The notes beneath the pieces were generated by a model that did not search any database, was not told the origin of the DNA, and saw only the letters and a program-made list of their open reading frames with translations. 64,000 bases of DNA from Rhynchosporium graminicola (taxonomy: Eukaryota > Ascomycota > Leotiomycetes > Helotiales > Ploettnerulaceae): NCBI GenBank assembly GCA_900074885.1, contig FJUW01000004.1, positions 1,520,225 to 1,584,224 of the forward strand. The letters are read 5' to 3'. The position numbers and the translations under genes were made by a program. This document shows positions 22,816 through 34,010 of the stretch, piece by piece. Positions within the stretch are counted from its first letter, which is position 1. Each line of letters starts with the position of its first letter.

Positions 22816-23715
22816 ATGCGGTCCTCCACCACGATAGCGACTTTTATCTCTCTCCTCCTTCCCGTATCCTCGCTCCAAATCCCCTCAATATCAGCGCCCT
22901 TCGACTCACCCCAATTCGAAAACACTATTCTCCTCTCGAACGACACACTATCTCCTCCGCCTCCACAGAGGAACGAGCTCCTCAAGAAGAGAGACGGTAG
23001 CTGTCCCGCGAATTTCAATTCCTGCCGCGCATTCCGCGACTCCGCAGGCGGTGCGTGCTGTACCGTCGGATCGATCTGCACGACCGACAAAGCGAAGAAT
23101 ATAGCATGTTGTCCTACAGGCGCCGTATGTACGGGAACTCTTAATGTCGCTCCAGCTGCAACTACTGGCCCAGGAGGAGGAGGAGGAGGAGGAGCTGTAT
23201 TCGGTACAAATTTAGCAGCAACTACACCGACAATCACAAGCAATACACCGACGATCACAGCCGCGCCCGCAGGGCCAGTATCCTACGTCCCAAACGCTTT
23301 CTTTCCCTTCCCCTATATACCCACTACATACGCCAACAGCGCGCTCTGTAATTCCGCCTTCCAAGCCTGCCAAACCAACTACGCAGCCTGCACCGCTGCT
23401 CTGGACGGTTCCTCTCCCAACCAAGGAGGAGGGTTTGGGGTTACGATTGTAGCGCCGAATGGAGGTGTGACTGCGACTCCGACGATGCAGAATGTGGGGG
23501 TAGCGAGCGCGACGAGTATTTGTTCTAGTTTGAGCGCCCAGGGATGTTATCAAATCCAGAGCGATAACTGTGCGCAGTTTGGCACGGGCACGGAGAATGG
23601 GTTTCAGGCGGGGATCACCCCGGGGAATGGGGCTGCGAGGCCAAGGGCGACGGGGGGATGTCTGGCGGTGGGTGTTATGGCTGCTGGTTTGGGAATGGGT
23701 ATGCAGATGATGTGA
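22816..23715 (+). CDS. Secreted Cys-rich protein, probably GPI-anchored
   Basis: A single exon gives 299 residues. The signal peptide is MRSSTTIATFISLLLPVSSLQ. A Lys-Lys-Arg at 57-59 is a likely Kex2 site and is followed by a Cys-rich module (Cys at about 63, 70, 81, 82, 88, 98, 99 and 105). A Gly-rich linker of about eight residues, encoded by a GGA repeat at about 23170-23190, leads to a Thr/Pro-rich stretch. A second group of Cys follows (ALCNSAFQACQTNYAAC and later pairs). The tail GCLAVGVMAAGLGMGMQMM is hydrophobic and ends the protein, after a small-residue NGAARPRATGG segment, as expected for GPI attachment. It should be a cell-wall or plasma-membrane outer-leaflet protein. I recognise the general ascomycete GPI-protein type but no enzymatic domain. 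Three upstream ATGs lie within 50 nt of the start. Confidence 0.82.
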   Translation: MRSSTTIATFISLLLPVSSLQIPSISAPFDSPQFENTILLSNDTLSPPPPQRNELLKKRDGSCPANFNSCRAFRDSAGGACCTVGSICTTDKAKNIACCPTGAVCTGTLNVAPAATTGPGGGGGGGAVFGTNLAATTPTITSNTPTITAAPAGPVSYVPNAFFPFPYIPTTYANSALCNSAFQACQTNYAACTAALDGSSPNQGGGFGVTIVAPNGGVTATPTMQNVGVASATSICSSLSAQGCYQIQSDNCAQFGTGTENGFQAGITPGNGAARPRATGGCLAVGVMAAGLGMGMQMM

Positions 23716-24596
23716 TGTGATACTATGCGAAGGAAGAGGACATCGTCGTTGTTTTCCAAGGGAGATGTGATGATTCGAGAGTCGATATTTGCATGGCTAT
23801 GGTGTTTGGGGGTGTGCTTTTGGTTCTTCTTGATGATTATGTGTTATGTCACGCCATTTACGAGCTCTGCCTATGTGCTGTGGAGGTGGGAAAGCCTGGT
23901 ATATAGTGATGAATGATAGATTTGTAGATAGATACCTGCTTCGATAATCGAATATATTTCCTGATAGATGTCATACTCTGCTGCCGATTCCTTTCTTCCA
24001 ATGTCTACACATTTCATGATTTGTGATGCGCAAGAGCTTGATAGTATCAGTAACGACTAAAACTCCGTCACAGATTTAGATTGTAAGGAGTCTGATAGTC
24101 TGGTTCATGACGGCTATATCGAACTGTCAAGGACCGGGAACGTTTGTCGTAGTTTTCGACTTCATCTTCACAGATTCCAGGAGGAAGAATATTTTTGCAG
24201 ATGTTTGAAGGGGCTCATGAGGTGAAGCTATGACAAACATCCACATTTCTTGAGAACGCTTCAATGTTTTGTTTCGCTTCATGGCTAGATGGCTTGAGGG
24301 CAGCTTTGACGAGGTGAGATGAGCTCGTGTGGTAACCGAGTTGAATTAATCGACTTTCGTTATATGTGGCCTAAAGTTCTGCAGTGGTATATGACAAAAA
24401 CGCCTGCCTCTGTGACACCTCGCTTTTCATACTCCAAAGGTCCCCAGCAGATCTTTCCTCATCAGTCGCTCCCATACCCTTGAGTATGTTAACGCTTGCA
24501 ATGTTGAAACCCATAGTAGCAGCTCTTTTCTCTTCTCCCTACTCGGATCTTCGTGATCACAGCAAACTTGTCCAAAAATCTTCCACATCTTCAACA
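23716..24596. other. Intergenic region between convergent genes
   Basis: Nothing is recognised in these 880 bp. They should hold the 3' UTRs of the GPI protein and of the modin-like gene. Confidence 0.5.
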
Positions 24597-26328
24597 CTAC
24601 CCAATGTAAATCGGCATCCGACTCCCCTTCAAATCCGACGGCACGATCTTCGCATCCGCCTTATCAAAATCATGCAACAGAAACCAACACAACATCCTAA
24701 AAATCAATGCTATCCAGATTGTATTCCTGTCCTCCTCCCCATCTTTCTTCTCCTCCGTACCCACGACAGCCGGTCTAATCTTCGTAAAATAATAGTTCAT
24801 AAGCGCCTCCTCCTTATTGGCTAACACGATAACATTCAGCGGCGAGGTAGAAACTTCGAGAACCTCCACTACTTTCGTGATGTGCGCTACCACGACGGCG
24901 AGGACTTCTGACTGCTGGATGCTGAGGAGGTATTCAGTCTGTAGGTCTAAAGCTTGATGTATTGCTTCGCGAACTTCGAGGGGGAGGTTCGCTTCATCGC
25001 TGCAACCGAGCGCTGCGATACGTGCCCACTGTGTAGAGATCTTTGAGATTGGATTGGCTTGTGAGAGAGGTGGGGATGAGGTGAGGATGAGTTTGCTGAG
25101 TTGCGATTGGAAGATGGCCATTAAGTTGATTATTTTCCAGGAGGCTTTGGCGCCGTTTCTTTTGCCCCAGTTGTCGGATGTCGGGTTGGGGAGCATGCGG
25201 AAATTGGAGCCGGGCAGGCGGAAGACTTTGCTGAGCATGCCTATTATTTCGAATGAAACTAATTTTTGTTAGTATACACTCGAGAAAATTTCTTGCACAG
25301 AGGGTTGGAAGAGGGGGTGAGAAGCAGGTACCTGAAAAGATGTGCTTGTGATCCTTCTTGTATCTTTCCAGAGTCTTGGCTTGACATCCAATAGACTCCA
25401 GAGTATTCTCAACATCTTCAGGTGTACCAAATACAAGATCTAGACTTTGCGTATCCGAATCTCGATTCAGGTACTTCTCATCATCAAAGATATTGGGGAC
25501 AGTTCCGAAAGTCAATTCTTTCACTGCCTCGCTTGGGATGACTCGGTTTTCCTTGAAATTCGACTTGCCCGTCGTAGCGAAGTTTACCATCACACCAAGT
25601 CCCTGAACTGAGGTAGATGTCAGGATAAAGCCGTTCCCTTCAGCTCGTAAATTCCATATCGACTGGTCAAAGACTTTCCAGTAAAGACCTAACATGGCCA
25701 TCATTTCTACGAGATGGCATATTGCTGAAGTAGCATATGGCTTTGTGATTGACGTTGGAATGAAGTCCCAGGACCGAGTCTTGTATTGTAGCCCGACTGC
25801 TAGAGGGTATAGAGGGTCCTTCAGCTTCGTAAAGCCCTCTCGTGGAGGTGTCTTTGTTCGCCATTCCTGATCCCAAGCTCTTGACTGTTGCTCTTTCAGT
25901 TGCAAAGCAGACAGCAGATTTACCCAGCTAGCCTTCTCATCATCCGCAGTATGAACTCTAGACGTTGCTTCAACCTCAGCAGCTCTTTGAACCTGGGGCA
26001 ATGGAACTCGTGTATTCGCATACGACTCGTCTGTCCCAAGTATATAATGTATATCCTTCCCCGCAATTGGACCTCTCGTATTCGTCGGCGGTGCTACGAA
26101 GATAACGGGAGTCTCGAACGTGACTTCTATACGGAGTTCTTTAAAACGGAGCTTTCGTTTCGTTCCTTGAGCCCATTGTCCCATCACCGACTCGGCACAG
26201 CGTCGATACCCCTCGGCGCTTGAGAAGTATTGCTGCAGAACCTGCATGACGGTTGTGACGAGAGCCACCAGCGAGACGATGAGTGCTGTGAATCCGAAGA
26301 CATTCTGATTGACATTATCGAACGTCAT
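24597..26328 (-). CDS. Modin-like fungal membrane-associated protein
   Basis: Exons are 26328-25332 and 25240-24597, separated by a 91-bp intron (donor GTACCT, acceptor TAG), giving 546 residues. One strong N-terminal hydrophobic helix (VFGFTALIVSLVALVTTVMQVL, about residues 10-31) is followed by a soluble body. The body contains GYRRCAESVMGQWAQGTKRK, an ELRIEVTFETPVIFVAPP segment, and later Trp/Cys-containing blocks. The overall pattern (one N-terminal helix, then CxxxVMGxWA, then the FETPVIFVAPP-type strand) resembles proteins that fungal genomes annotate as modin. That name comes from memory. No catalytic motif is visible and the function is unknown. It lies between two genes for secreted GPI-type proteins. 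Confidence 0.7.
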
Positions 26329-27149
26329 TGCGAGACTGAGGGGGAGAGGGAGGAGGGGAAGCTGTCTAGGAAAGCAGCTGAAGCTTGAAACGGATAGCTA
26401 CACTCATTGTTCGCGCTCTACCAGTGCTCCAAGAAGAAGTCGGAGCTGTTCTGCTGAGGATATTGGAAAACATGTTTTTTCTGATCAATTCTCGTGCTTT
26501 GCGTTATTCGAACCATCTCAGCCCCCAGATGCATTTGCTCAGCCATTCCTAGTTCGGAAATTTATGCAGCCACAGCGGCTGACGAGACACTGCCCCTGTC
26601 TTACTCTTGAGAGACTTGGCAATTCCATTGGTGAGGCTGTTTTCTTAGATATCGTGTTGTACTTGAACCTCACAAAGATAATCCCACCAAGTAATTGAAG
26701 CTTGGAACCTGGGTGTCTAGAGTGATCCTGAAAAAATCCCTAGGGCCGGGTAAGCTTCAGGGCAGGGCCCGAGCCTAGCGCAATCTTTTGACTAGTCGGC
26801 TCGGTTACAAGTCAACAGTTTGACAGAATAAACTCCCCGCAAATGATAATCACCATTTGATAGGATTCGGAGATCCGGAAATTTTCCATCAATGCACTCG
26901 GAATCAACCAGCAACAGTCACATAGCTTCAGCGGAAAGGTAATTTACAGGTTCTGGCACGGTATGAGACGATTGTTCATCACATCTTTAGTATTTGCAGC
27001 ATTCAAAGGGAACAGAGGATAATTTGGAATTAGAGATTTAAGCATTAAGTAAAAGTTAACCCAACAGAAGCCTGACTCCATCATTCATACACATCATCAC
27101 TACCTACTTTCATTTTGCCCAACTCAGCCAGTATCATCTCGCCGACTAT
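26329..27149. other. Intergenic region upstream of the modin-like gene
   Basis: The region holds the promoter side of the modin-like gene and the 3' side of the repeat-containing wall protein. No gene is seen. A plus-strand frame near 26309-26698 has no family features. Confidence 0.5.
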
Positions 27150-28134
27150 TTACAACACAATCATCACTCCTATCATTCCGATAACACCAGCCGCCGCACC
27201 AGAGACACCAGTTGGGACTGTTCCTCCAGCAGTAGACGAAGAGGTTCCACCGACCAAAAGGCTAGATGCTCCTCCAATAATACCGGTGATGCCTGTTGAA
27301 GCTGCACTTGCAACGCTGCTCCCTCCACTCGAGATAGTGCCGGCAACACCAGTGACTCCAGTTGAGATATGGCTTGCTACACTCGATCCGCCGCTCGAAA
27401 TCGTCCCAGGAACACCTGTCACACCAGTCGATATATGGCTGGCAACACTGGATCCTCCACTAGAGATAGTGCCGGCAACACCAGTGACTCCAGTTGAGAT
27501 ATGGCTCGCCACACTAGATCCACCGCTTGAAATTTGACTGGCAACGCTGGATGCTCCTGTTACTACAGTACTGAAAACCGACATGACGCCGTCTACGACC
27601 TGCGTAGTCAGGGCAGAATAAGTGCTTGCTGCAGCTTGGACTTCAGTCCGTCTGCTTAAAGTTAGACACATGCCATTTAGCAAGCACAAGAAATAAGACT
27701 TACGTAGACAAGGAAATCGCAGTCGTAGTGACAGTGTTGCCATTCGAATCAGTTGTGGTCATAGGAATAAGAATAGGAAGTAACAGTCCACTATTCGACG
27801 ATCCAGAGGCACTTGGTCGGAGGACTTCAACGCTCCCCTTCAGTGCAGCGAATTGGCTGGAGTACGCGCTTGGGATAGCAGCTCCGAGCCATGATGGTGC
27901 GCTCTCGGCGAGAATGGCAGAATGTAAGAGAGACTTGGCATCGCCTGTCACAGATGCAGCTGCTGCTGCTGAGCTGATAGCTGATTCGAGATCAGGAAGT
28001 GCTGTGGAAGGAATGTACTGTGAGATCACAGCATTGGCGGCGGATGTGAATTGAGCGCCGTCTTGTATTGCCCGCTTTTCTTGGGCAAAGGCAGTGCTGC
28101 CCAAGAGAGCAAGCGTAACGAGTGAGGAGAGCAT
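27150..28134 (-). CDS. Secreted Ser/Thr/Gly-rich repeat protein, probably GPI-anchored wall protein
   Basis: Exons are 28134-27704 and 27651-27150, separated by a 52-bp intron with GTAAGT donor, CTAAC branch and CAG acceptor, giving 310 residues. The signal peptide is MLSSLVTLALLGSTAFA, followed by QEKR, a likely Kex2 site. Residues about 20-135 form an Ala/Ser-rich domain that includes SAPSWLGAAIPSAYSSQFAAL. The second exon encodes a Ser/Gly/Val/Thr domain with three near-identical 22-residue units (GTISSGGSSVASHISTGVTG plus two). The tail VSGAAAGVIGMIGVMIVL is hydrophobic and terminal, as for GPI addition. It should be a heavily O-glycosylated, covalently attached wall protein. No enzyme domain is seen. 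Confidence 0.82.
27331..27594 (-). repeat. 66-bp in-frame tandem repeat inside the wall-protein gene
   Basis: Units start at 27331, 27397 and 27463 (GAGATAGTGCC or GAAATCGTCCC), with a diverged fourth start at 27529, so the spacing is exactly 66 bp. The first and third units resemble each other more than the second. Confidence 0.9.
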
Positions 28135-28796
28135 GATGAGTGGAGGGATGAAGCTGGCAGGGCTGAGATGGCAAGGAGGAGAGAGATGTTGGATTTGACT
28201 GATTGACAGAAATGGATAGTTAAGGAAGAGGAGAAATTGTAACAGAGCAGGCAGCTCCCGAATATAACATTATCAACATCGCTCTCGGCCAACAGTGTGC
28301 GAGTTCGTCTCTCCAGGGCCAGCGGCGTCATATTCGAAATCGCAACGTTCGCGTCGCGGTGAAGCGAGATAACATTACAATAAATAAACAAGGTAAATTC
28401 AAGGTACGAACAACATCACGTCCAATTGTAGCAGGAGAACATTGCCAACGAAGGGGATGCAAGACCGAAATCATGGAATGATGCTTGTTTGCTCCGGTAC
28501 TTACGCTTACAGGCCTCTGTCATTTGCTATATTTCCGTCAGGGGGTTGGTAGAGCGGCGGAAACTTGGTTTCTGGGACGGGAAGTCTGCAGAAATGGGAG
28601 AAACTGGACTAATAATTGAGCGAGAAGAGCAAGTTGCTGTGAATTTCGGCCTCGGCATGTGTGGCTGACGTCTTTCATATCTGGAGATCCTTTGGAGAGC
28701 GATAATTGAATACTGTTACCATTGATTTCTGGATTTGAAGGTAGCAAGGAGGCAGGGAGGGATTGGACTCTTTAGAGTTATGGACGAGACGTTGCG

Positions 28797-28829
28797 CCTA
28801 CCTAAGGTACCGAGCCTACCTTAGGTAGG
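28797..28829. repeat. Inverted repeat, 13-bp perfect arms and 7-bp spacer
   Basis: CCTACCTAAGGTA and TACCTTAGGTAGG are exact reverse complements flanking CCGAGCC. Confidence 0.95.
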
Positions 28830-29280
28830 AGATAGTCAGTTCCTTAGTATGTATGCTAGTCCTGTAGCGCAGAGCGATTCCTTGCTGAGATGTAAAAAAA
28901 AATAGGTACACGAGGTTTTCCCGTATAGTACCTATAGGTAGGGTAGGTAGGTCCCTAGTAATACAAGTTCAGTTAGCTGAAGCTGTATCTTAGATCTATC
29001 GTAGAGGCTATCGTAGAGGGAGGAAAGGATAGACCCCGGGAACTCTGAAATGCACCCTTTCTCATAGGTACCTTACCTACCTACCTAAGTAGGCTTACCA
29101 ACTCTCGCCATGAAGTTCCAACATTGATACTGATATTGCTAACGCCTCGTCCTCCCTTCTTGTTGACTTCCATTCGCTTGACTCGTATCAGAATGACATC
29201 ATCGCTCCCCTCGAGTGTACTGCATGTAGGTAGGTATCTTCCGTACCAAGAAGGAAGCATCATGACTCAACCTTGAGAGG

Positions 29281-29360
29281 TCCCCGTCCCCATCCCCGTC
29301 CCCGTCCCCGTCTCCGTCTCCGTCTCCGTCTCCGTCTCCGTCTCCGTTTCCGTTTCCGTC
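29281..29360. repeat. CCCCGT/TCTCCG hexanucleotide array
   Basis: About thirteen 6-bp units drift from CCCCGT through CTCCGT to TTCCGT. The array is intergenic. Confidence 0.93.
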
Positions 29361-30292
29361 AAGCCGGACGTGTTTCCTCACGTTCATATCCGAGCGAGCA
29401 GTACTCGAGCACCTAGGGGCCTACGATGTATACGATCGCACTCGATAGCACTTAGGTGAGCAGAAGTTCTATTGTGCTTGTGATTGATTCTCATGGCCAC
29501 CCCACCGTCGGTCTCGCCTGGCTCAGCTCAGCTGCGCTCAGCTCAGCCTTCCTTGTTCCTCTTGTGTCCTCACGGAATAAATGGAAACTCAACACTCCTC
29601 GAACTCCGAACTCAGCCACCGAGCGAGGCGCAGACAGACTTCTTACCTAGTTGCCGTACATGTATGTGTGTACCCATGGAGCCGCTGTCAAGTCAGTGTG
29701 TGCAGGTACTGTAGGCAGGCAGGCAAGTAAGTACTCTTCGGGGCTTTTAAGCATTCTGTCTCGGGTCTTCTAGAGCTGGCGTGGAACATGAGATATGAGA
29801 TACAGGTAGGTAGGTACCTATGTGGTTAGATCGGGCTGGTAGGAGGTGAAAAGTCCGAGTCCATAGTAGAGCCTGATATTATGCACCACTGAGTGGTGCC
29901 CAAGTGCTTGAGCATTGAGGGAAAGTCCTGGGAACAGTATAAACTTTATTTTCAATCTCCGAAATGTTATAAGTATAAGTACAGTATCTACAAATCCTAT
30001 TTCATGAGTCACTACTGTACTTGCCAAACGTCATTTTAGCATGGGGATCTCCTTGATGCCGTTGCGCTATGTTAAATATGATATGTCGATGGTAGTTGCG
30101 TGGCATATGATATGGTTGAACCCTGGGATTGATTCTCTCGACCCACACACAGAGATGGGCGCGACGATGCTCATCCATCCGTTCACTGATGCTCGAACTC
30201 GATCCGAAGTATGAGGCCGAAACAGACGACTTCTACAAGATGATGACTTTACAACCTTCATCCTCGCTAAGCTGTATGTGCGTACAAACATG

Positions 30293-30807
30293 AGATCGGA
30301 ACAGGTATTGATCGTTGAGCTGAGGCAAATCAAGTCAAATCCCATCCAATCCAATCGAATCGAATCAGGTTGCTTTACTCGGTGGAGTTTCGGGCTCCAA
30401 TTCAATTCAACCCCCAGCCACCCACCTGCCCCTTGCCCTGTAACTGCGCACCCGCACGCACTTCCCTTACTGGACTTCTACCGCAAACCCAAACCCAAAC
30501 CCAAACCCACCCCTCATCTCTCCCCTCTCTTTCTTCGTCATCGTCGCAATCAAGTCAGATCAAGTCATTCACTCATTCATTCTTTGGAGCCTCACAACCT
30601 CGCGGCAACAAACGCCAACGATACCAAACAATTCCTCACCGAGGATATACTACCAATACTTCGCAGTCACATCTTTGCTTTACGATACACCACAAAAATC
30701 AGGGGTCAACACTAGATATATTAGTCCTTCAGCAGAGAGCCTCGGCGGGGATCAAATATTTCACCTCACTTTCATAGTATAGAGAGCAATCTCAAACAAC
30801 TTCAATC
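30293..30807 (+). promoter_or_regulatory. ATG-free leader region of the DUF3824 gene
   Basis: No plus-strand ATG occurs in the 515 nt before the start codon; about 8 are expected by chance. The region is C/A-rich. Confidence 0.4.
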
Positions 30808-33141
30808 ATGTCAACCTACGATTCATACGACCGACAGGATGACCGTCGTCGGTCCCATCGTCACCGCGATCCCAGAGATGATCGCGAACCACGATACGTC
30901 GAAACCCAAGAAACCTACGTTCGATCACCCGTCTCAGTCCCTGAGCCTCCATACGCAGTTCGAACTACCGACGTCATTCGCCGTCCAGCTCGTGAGGATA
31001 GTGATTTATCGATCGAAGAAGTCAGAAGAGACTTTCCCCCACCTGGGGCGGCCACTTACACCCAGCGTACCATGGTTCGAGATGATCGGTACGGCCCGCC
31101 AGTTCGATCTCGCTCCGCCGAACGGGGTTCCCACTACGGAGGAGGAGGAGCATACCTCGACCCAAGACGTTCCCACAATGATTTGGATAATCGCAGACGT
31201 GATACCCGCGGAACATATATCGAACAAGAATTCAAGCCTCGTCGTCGGTCGCTATCGAGGAACCAGAAGATAATTGCAGCGGTTGGAGGAGCTGCGCTTG
31301 CAGTGGGTGGCAAGGAACTCTGGGATCGGAAACAAGCAGACGGACGTCCAGTATCTCGAAACCCGCTTCAATCCGCCGCGGTTGGAGCGGCAGGCGCTTT
31401 TGCTGCATATGAAGGTGCTGAATTATACGCCAAGCATGGAGGCAAGGCCGAAGAAAAGGTGAAGACCTACGTCGCGCATCAAGGTCGGGATGGCCATGTG
31501 GAGGAATACTCCGACGAGGAAACAGTCAGGCCAAAATCAAAGAGTCGTCGCAAGTCGATTGTTGAAGGTGCTTTAGGTCTTGCTGGTATCGGCGCTGCGG
31601 CAAAGGCTACGGGCGGAAGCAGAGGAGGACGAAGCCGACGTGGAAGTGATAGTGATGATTCAAGAGATCGATCCCGAGGAGGACGTGGACATTCTCCCGA
31701 AGGACCTGCAAAATACCAGCAAGCTGCTAAGGCTGCTCTTCTGGCTGGTGCTGCCGAGGCTTTCCGTGTCCGAAACGAGCCAGGTGGATGGGCAGGAGAT
31801 AAGGGAAAGCGCATTCTTACCGCCGCAATTGGAGCTGGTGGTATCGATGCTGCAGCTGATCGCGATCCTGATAGGAAGAGCAAGCGTCACATCCTCGAGG
31901 CTGTCGTGGGAGGCCTTGCGGGTAACAGACTCATCAATGGTTCACGAAGCAATATCGAAGATGATGGTCGTTCGGTCAGATCTAGATCAAGGTCCCGTTC
32001 TCGATCAAGAGGCCCGGGAGGCGGTGCAAGTACTGGTCCTTTAGCTGCTTTGGCTACGGCAGGTCTTGGTGCGCTTGCTTCAAAGAAGCTCCTGGACCGA
32101 TCACGGTCAAGATCGCGAGGACCTTCGAAATCTCAACGTGGCAGTTCTCGACGACGTAGAGACAGCCCAGATTCCTATGATAGTCGAAGTCCATCTCCGA
32201 GACGAGGCGACAAGAAGGACCGTCACAAGAGAAGCAAAAGTGTTACAGACTATGCCAGAAATGGTCTTGCGGCTCTTGGTATTGGTGGAGCAGCAGCAGC
32301 AGCAGGAAGTGGTAGACACCGTGATCGTGACGAGGTAGTTGAGGAGACATCTGTTCGACGCTCATCACGACGTGGTGGAGGATCTGATGATGGATACAGC
32401 GGGTCAAGACGTTCTCGAGATTATGGGTATACCGACTCCCGTGATCCTTATGGCGATTCCCGGTATGCCGAATCACGATCAAGCAATGTAGGATCACGGA
32501 GTGGAGGAGGTCGACGTAAGAAAGGAAAGGATCACAGGAACAGAGAAATTGCGGAAGGGAGGAGAGATGCATCAGACTCAGAGAGCAGTCTAGGATCCTC
32601 GTCGGGAGATGACAAGCGGATCAAGAAGATGAAAGGTAAGCAACTTCTTACGGCTGGTCTGGCTACTGTTGCCACTATTCATGCTGCGCACAACGTGTAT
32701 CAGAGTATGGAAAAGCGAGATGCACGGCAAAAGGCTGTGGCGGAGGGAGACATGACCCCCGAGGAGGCACGAAAGCTCAAAGCCAAAGCTGCCCTACAAG
32801 ATGTAGCATCTGTGGGCATTGCTGCACTTGGTATCAAGGGAGCATTTTCGGAGATCAAGGAGGCCAATGAGATGAGACACGAGTGCAAGGAGCTTCGAGA
32901 GATGAAGGAAGAGCGACACAAGAAGCGAGTTGAGCGACTCCAATATGGTGGCTCTCCCCGAGGATCACCTCGCCAATCTGATAGCGGCCAAGTTGCGAGA
33001 CGCAGACCAGAACAGCGAGAACAGCGCTATGCTCCAAGTAACGCCAGTCGCTACGATGACTACGGACCTCGCTATGTCGATGACAATCCATACTCAGCAA
33101 GTCTACCGGCTCCTCCCGTCGGTTATGACAGGAGGGGTTAG
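30808..33141 (+). CDS. DUF3824-family protein, Ser/Arg/Gly-rich
   Basis: A single exon gives 777 residues starting MSTYDSYDRQDDRRRSHRHR. The protein alternates charged Arg/Ser/Asp tracts (SRSRSRSRSRG and RRRRDSPDSYDSRSPSPRR, which look like SR-type phosphorylation targets) with Gly/Ala-rich hydrophobic segments. These segments recur: SLSRNQKIIAAVGGAALAVGGKELWD, SIVEGALGLAGIGAAAKA, ILEAVVGGLAGNRLI, and others later. The alternation is the DUF3824 hallmark in ascomycetes. The hydrophobic segments could insert shallowly in membranes. No enzymatic motif is visible and the role is unknown. The C-terminal part is a Lys/Glu-rich helical stretch (EARKLKAKAALQDVASVGIAALG) followed by a Tyr/Pro-rich tail. 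Confidence 0.85.
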   Translation: MSTYDSYDRQDDRRRSHRHRDPRDDREPRYVETQETYVRSPVSVPEPPYAVRTTDVIRRPAREDSDLSIEEVRRDFPPPGAATYTQRTMVRDDRYGPPVRSRSAERGSHYGGGGAYLDPRRSHNDLDNRRRDTRGTYIEQEFKPRRRSLSRNQKIIAAVGGAALAVGGKELWDRKQADGRPVSRNPLQSAAVGAAGAFAAYEGAELYAKHGGKAEEKVKTYVAHQGRDGHVEEYSDEETVRPKSKSRRKSIVEGALGLAGIGAAAKATGGSRGGRSRRGSDSDDSRDRSRGGRGHSPEGPAKYQQAAKAALLAGAAEAFRVRNEPGGWAGDKGKRILTAAIGAGGIDAAADRDPDRKSKRHILEAVVGGLAGNRLINGSRSNIEDDGRSVRSRSRSRSRSRGPGGGASTGPLAALATAGLGALASKKLLDRSRSRSRGPSKSQRGSSRRRRDSPDSYDSRSPSPRRGDKKDRHKRSKSVTDYARNGLAALGIGGAAAAAGSGRHRDRDEVVEETSVRRSSRRGGGSDDGYSGSRRSRDYGYTDSRDPYGDSRYAESRSSNVGSRSGGGRRKKGKDHRNREIAEGRRDASDSESSLGSSSGDDKRIKKMKGKQLLTAGLATVATIHAAHNVYQSMEKRDARQKAVAEGDMTPEEARKLKAKAALQDVASVGIAALGIKGAFSEIKEANEMRHECKELREMKEERHKKRVERLQYGGSPRGSPRQSDSGQVARRRPEQREQRYAPSNASRYDDYGPRYVDDNPYSASLPAPPVGYDRRG

Positions 33142-33834
33142 TCGAATGACGTCCGTACGCACGCCTTCTTCTTCTCTTGCTCAAAGGACACTCCGATGCC
33201 ATGTATCAACATCAGTCCAGCTCCATCTCGTCCATCTCTCAAAAGCCTCAAGGTTACGAAGTTACAAAATTCTGATGGTCACGAAATCTGCTTCTTCCTT
33301 GCACATACATTACAAAGCTCGCGCGCTTCCTTGATGGTCATCACCATAAGCCATCTCCACGTCCTTGCACACATCCTCCTGCTATATTACATACACAGGC
33401 ATCTTCACAGCACAGCACTTTTGTAATTCCCTCGTGTTTCAACCCTTTCCTTTCGTTTGAGGTGGCAGGCGTTTGTGGGTCAGATTAGGTCTGAGTCTGG
33501 TCAAGCATTACAGAGAAGATATACCATACCTTACCTAGACCACCACGCAAGCCTTCTTCTACCTTACCTGATCCATTTAAGAAAGCTCGAATCCCTTCTG
33601 AGAGCAGAACAGTTGCAAAGAATCATAACTGATAATAAACCTCTGTGCACAGCTCCACGTTACTAAAGCAAACATCAAATCATCAACTGCCCTGAAGTGA
33701 AACACCGCATCGCACCGTACGGGAGCTAGTCCTGCAGCTTGTAGCTCCTATTCGGCACGAAAGGAGCCTTCTGCGATTGGAGTGCGCTGCATCGAACTAT
33801 CGTACGCGGCAGGCGGTTGGGGACGGGACACGAA

Positions 33835-33866
33835 AGGCAAATTACACGATAGGCAAATTACACGAT
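33835..33866. repeat. 16-bp perfect direct repeat
   Basis: AGGCAAATTACACGAT occurs twice head to tail. Confidence 0.95.
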
Positions 33867-33959
33867 GGTGGGATAGGGTGGTATGCAACATTTCACGCAC
33901 GGGATTCGGGTGGGATAGCTAGAATAGGACGGACTGCCGGATAGCTGGCATCACATTAG

Positions 33960-34010
33960 TGGATGGGATGGGATGGGATGGATGATGGGATGGGATGGAT
34001 GATGGCATGG
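33960..34010. repeat. GGGAT/GGATGAT microsatellite
   Basis: Repeated GGGAT units are interrupted by GATGAT. Confidence 0.93.

Larger units (their letters stand above)
28135..30807. other. Long divergent intergenic region
   Basis: The region is 2.7 kb and no gene is recognised. It holds a 13-bp-arm inverted repeat (28797-28829), TACCTAGG-type words at 28931-28953, 29066-29092 and 29808-29820, and a CCGTCC/CTCCGT hexamer array (29281-29360). An (AAACCC)n run lies near 30485-30508. From 30293 to 30807 no plus-strand ATG occurs; this is the probable leader of the DUF3824 gene. Confidence 0.55.

Noticed and set aside
30485..30508. (AAACCC)n run resembling a telomere repeat
   Set aside because: Only four units, internal, and not the TTAGGG repeat usual in filamentous ascomycetes; treated as a microsatellite.
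30278..30777. Two overlapping frames of 135-145 codons before the DUF3824 gene
   Set aside because: They lack a usable ATG and translate leader-type C/A-rich sequence.
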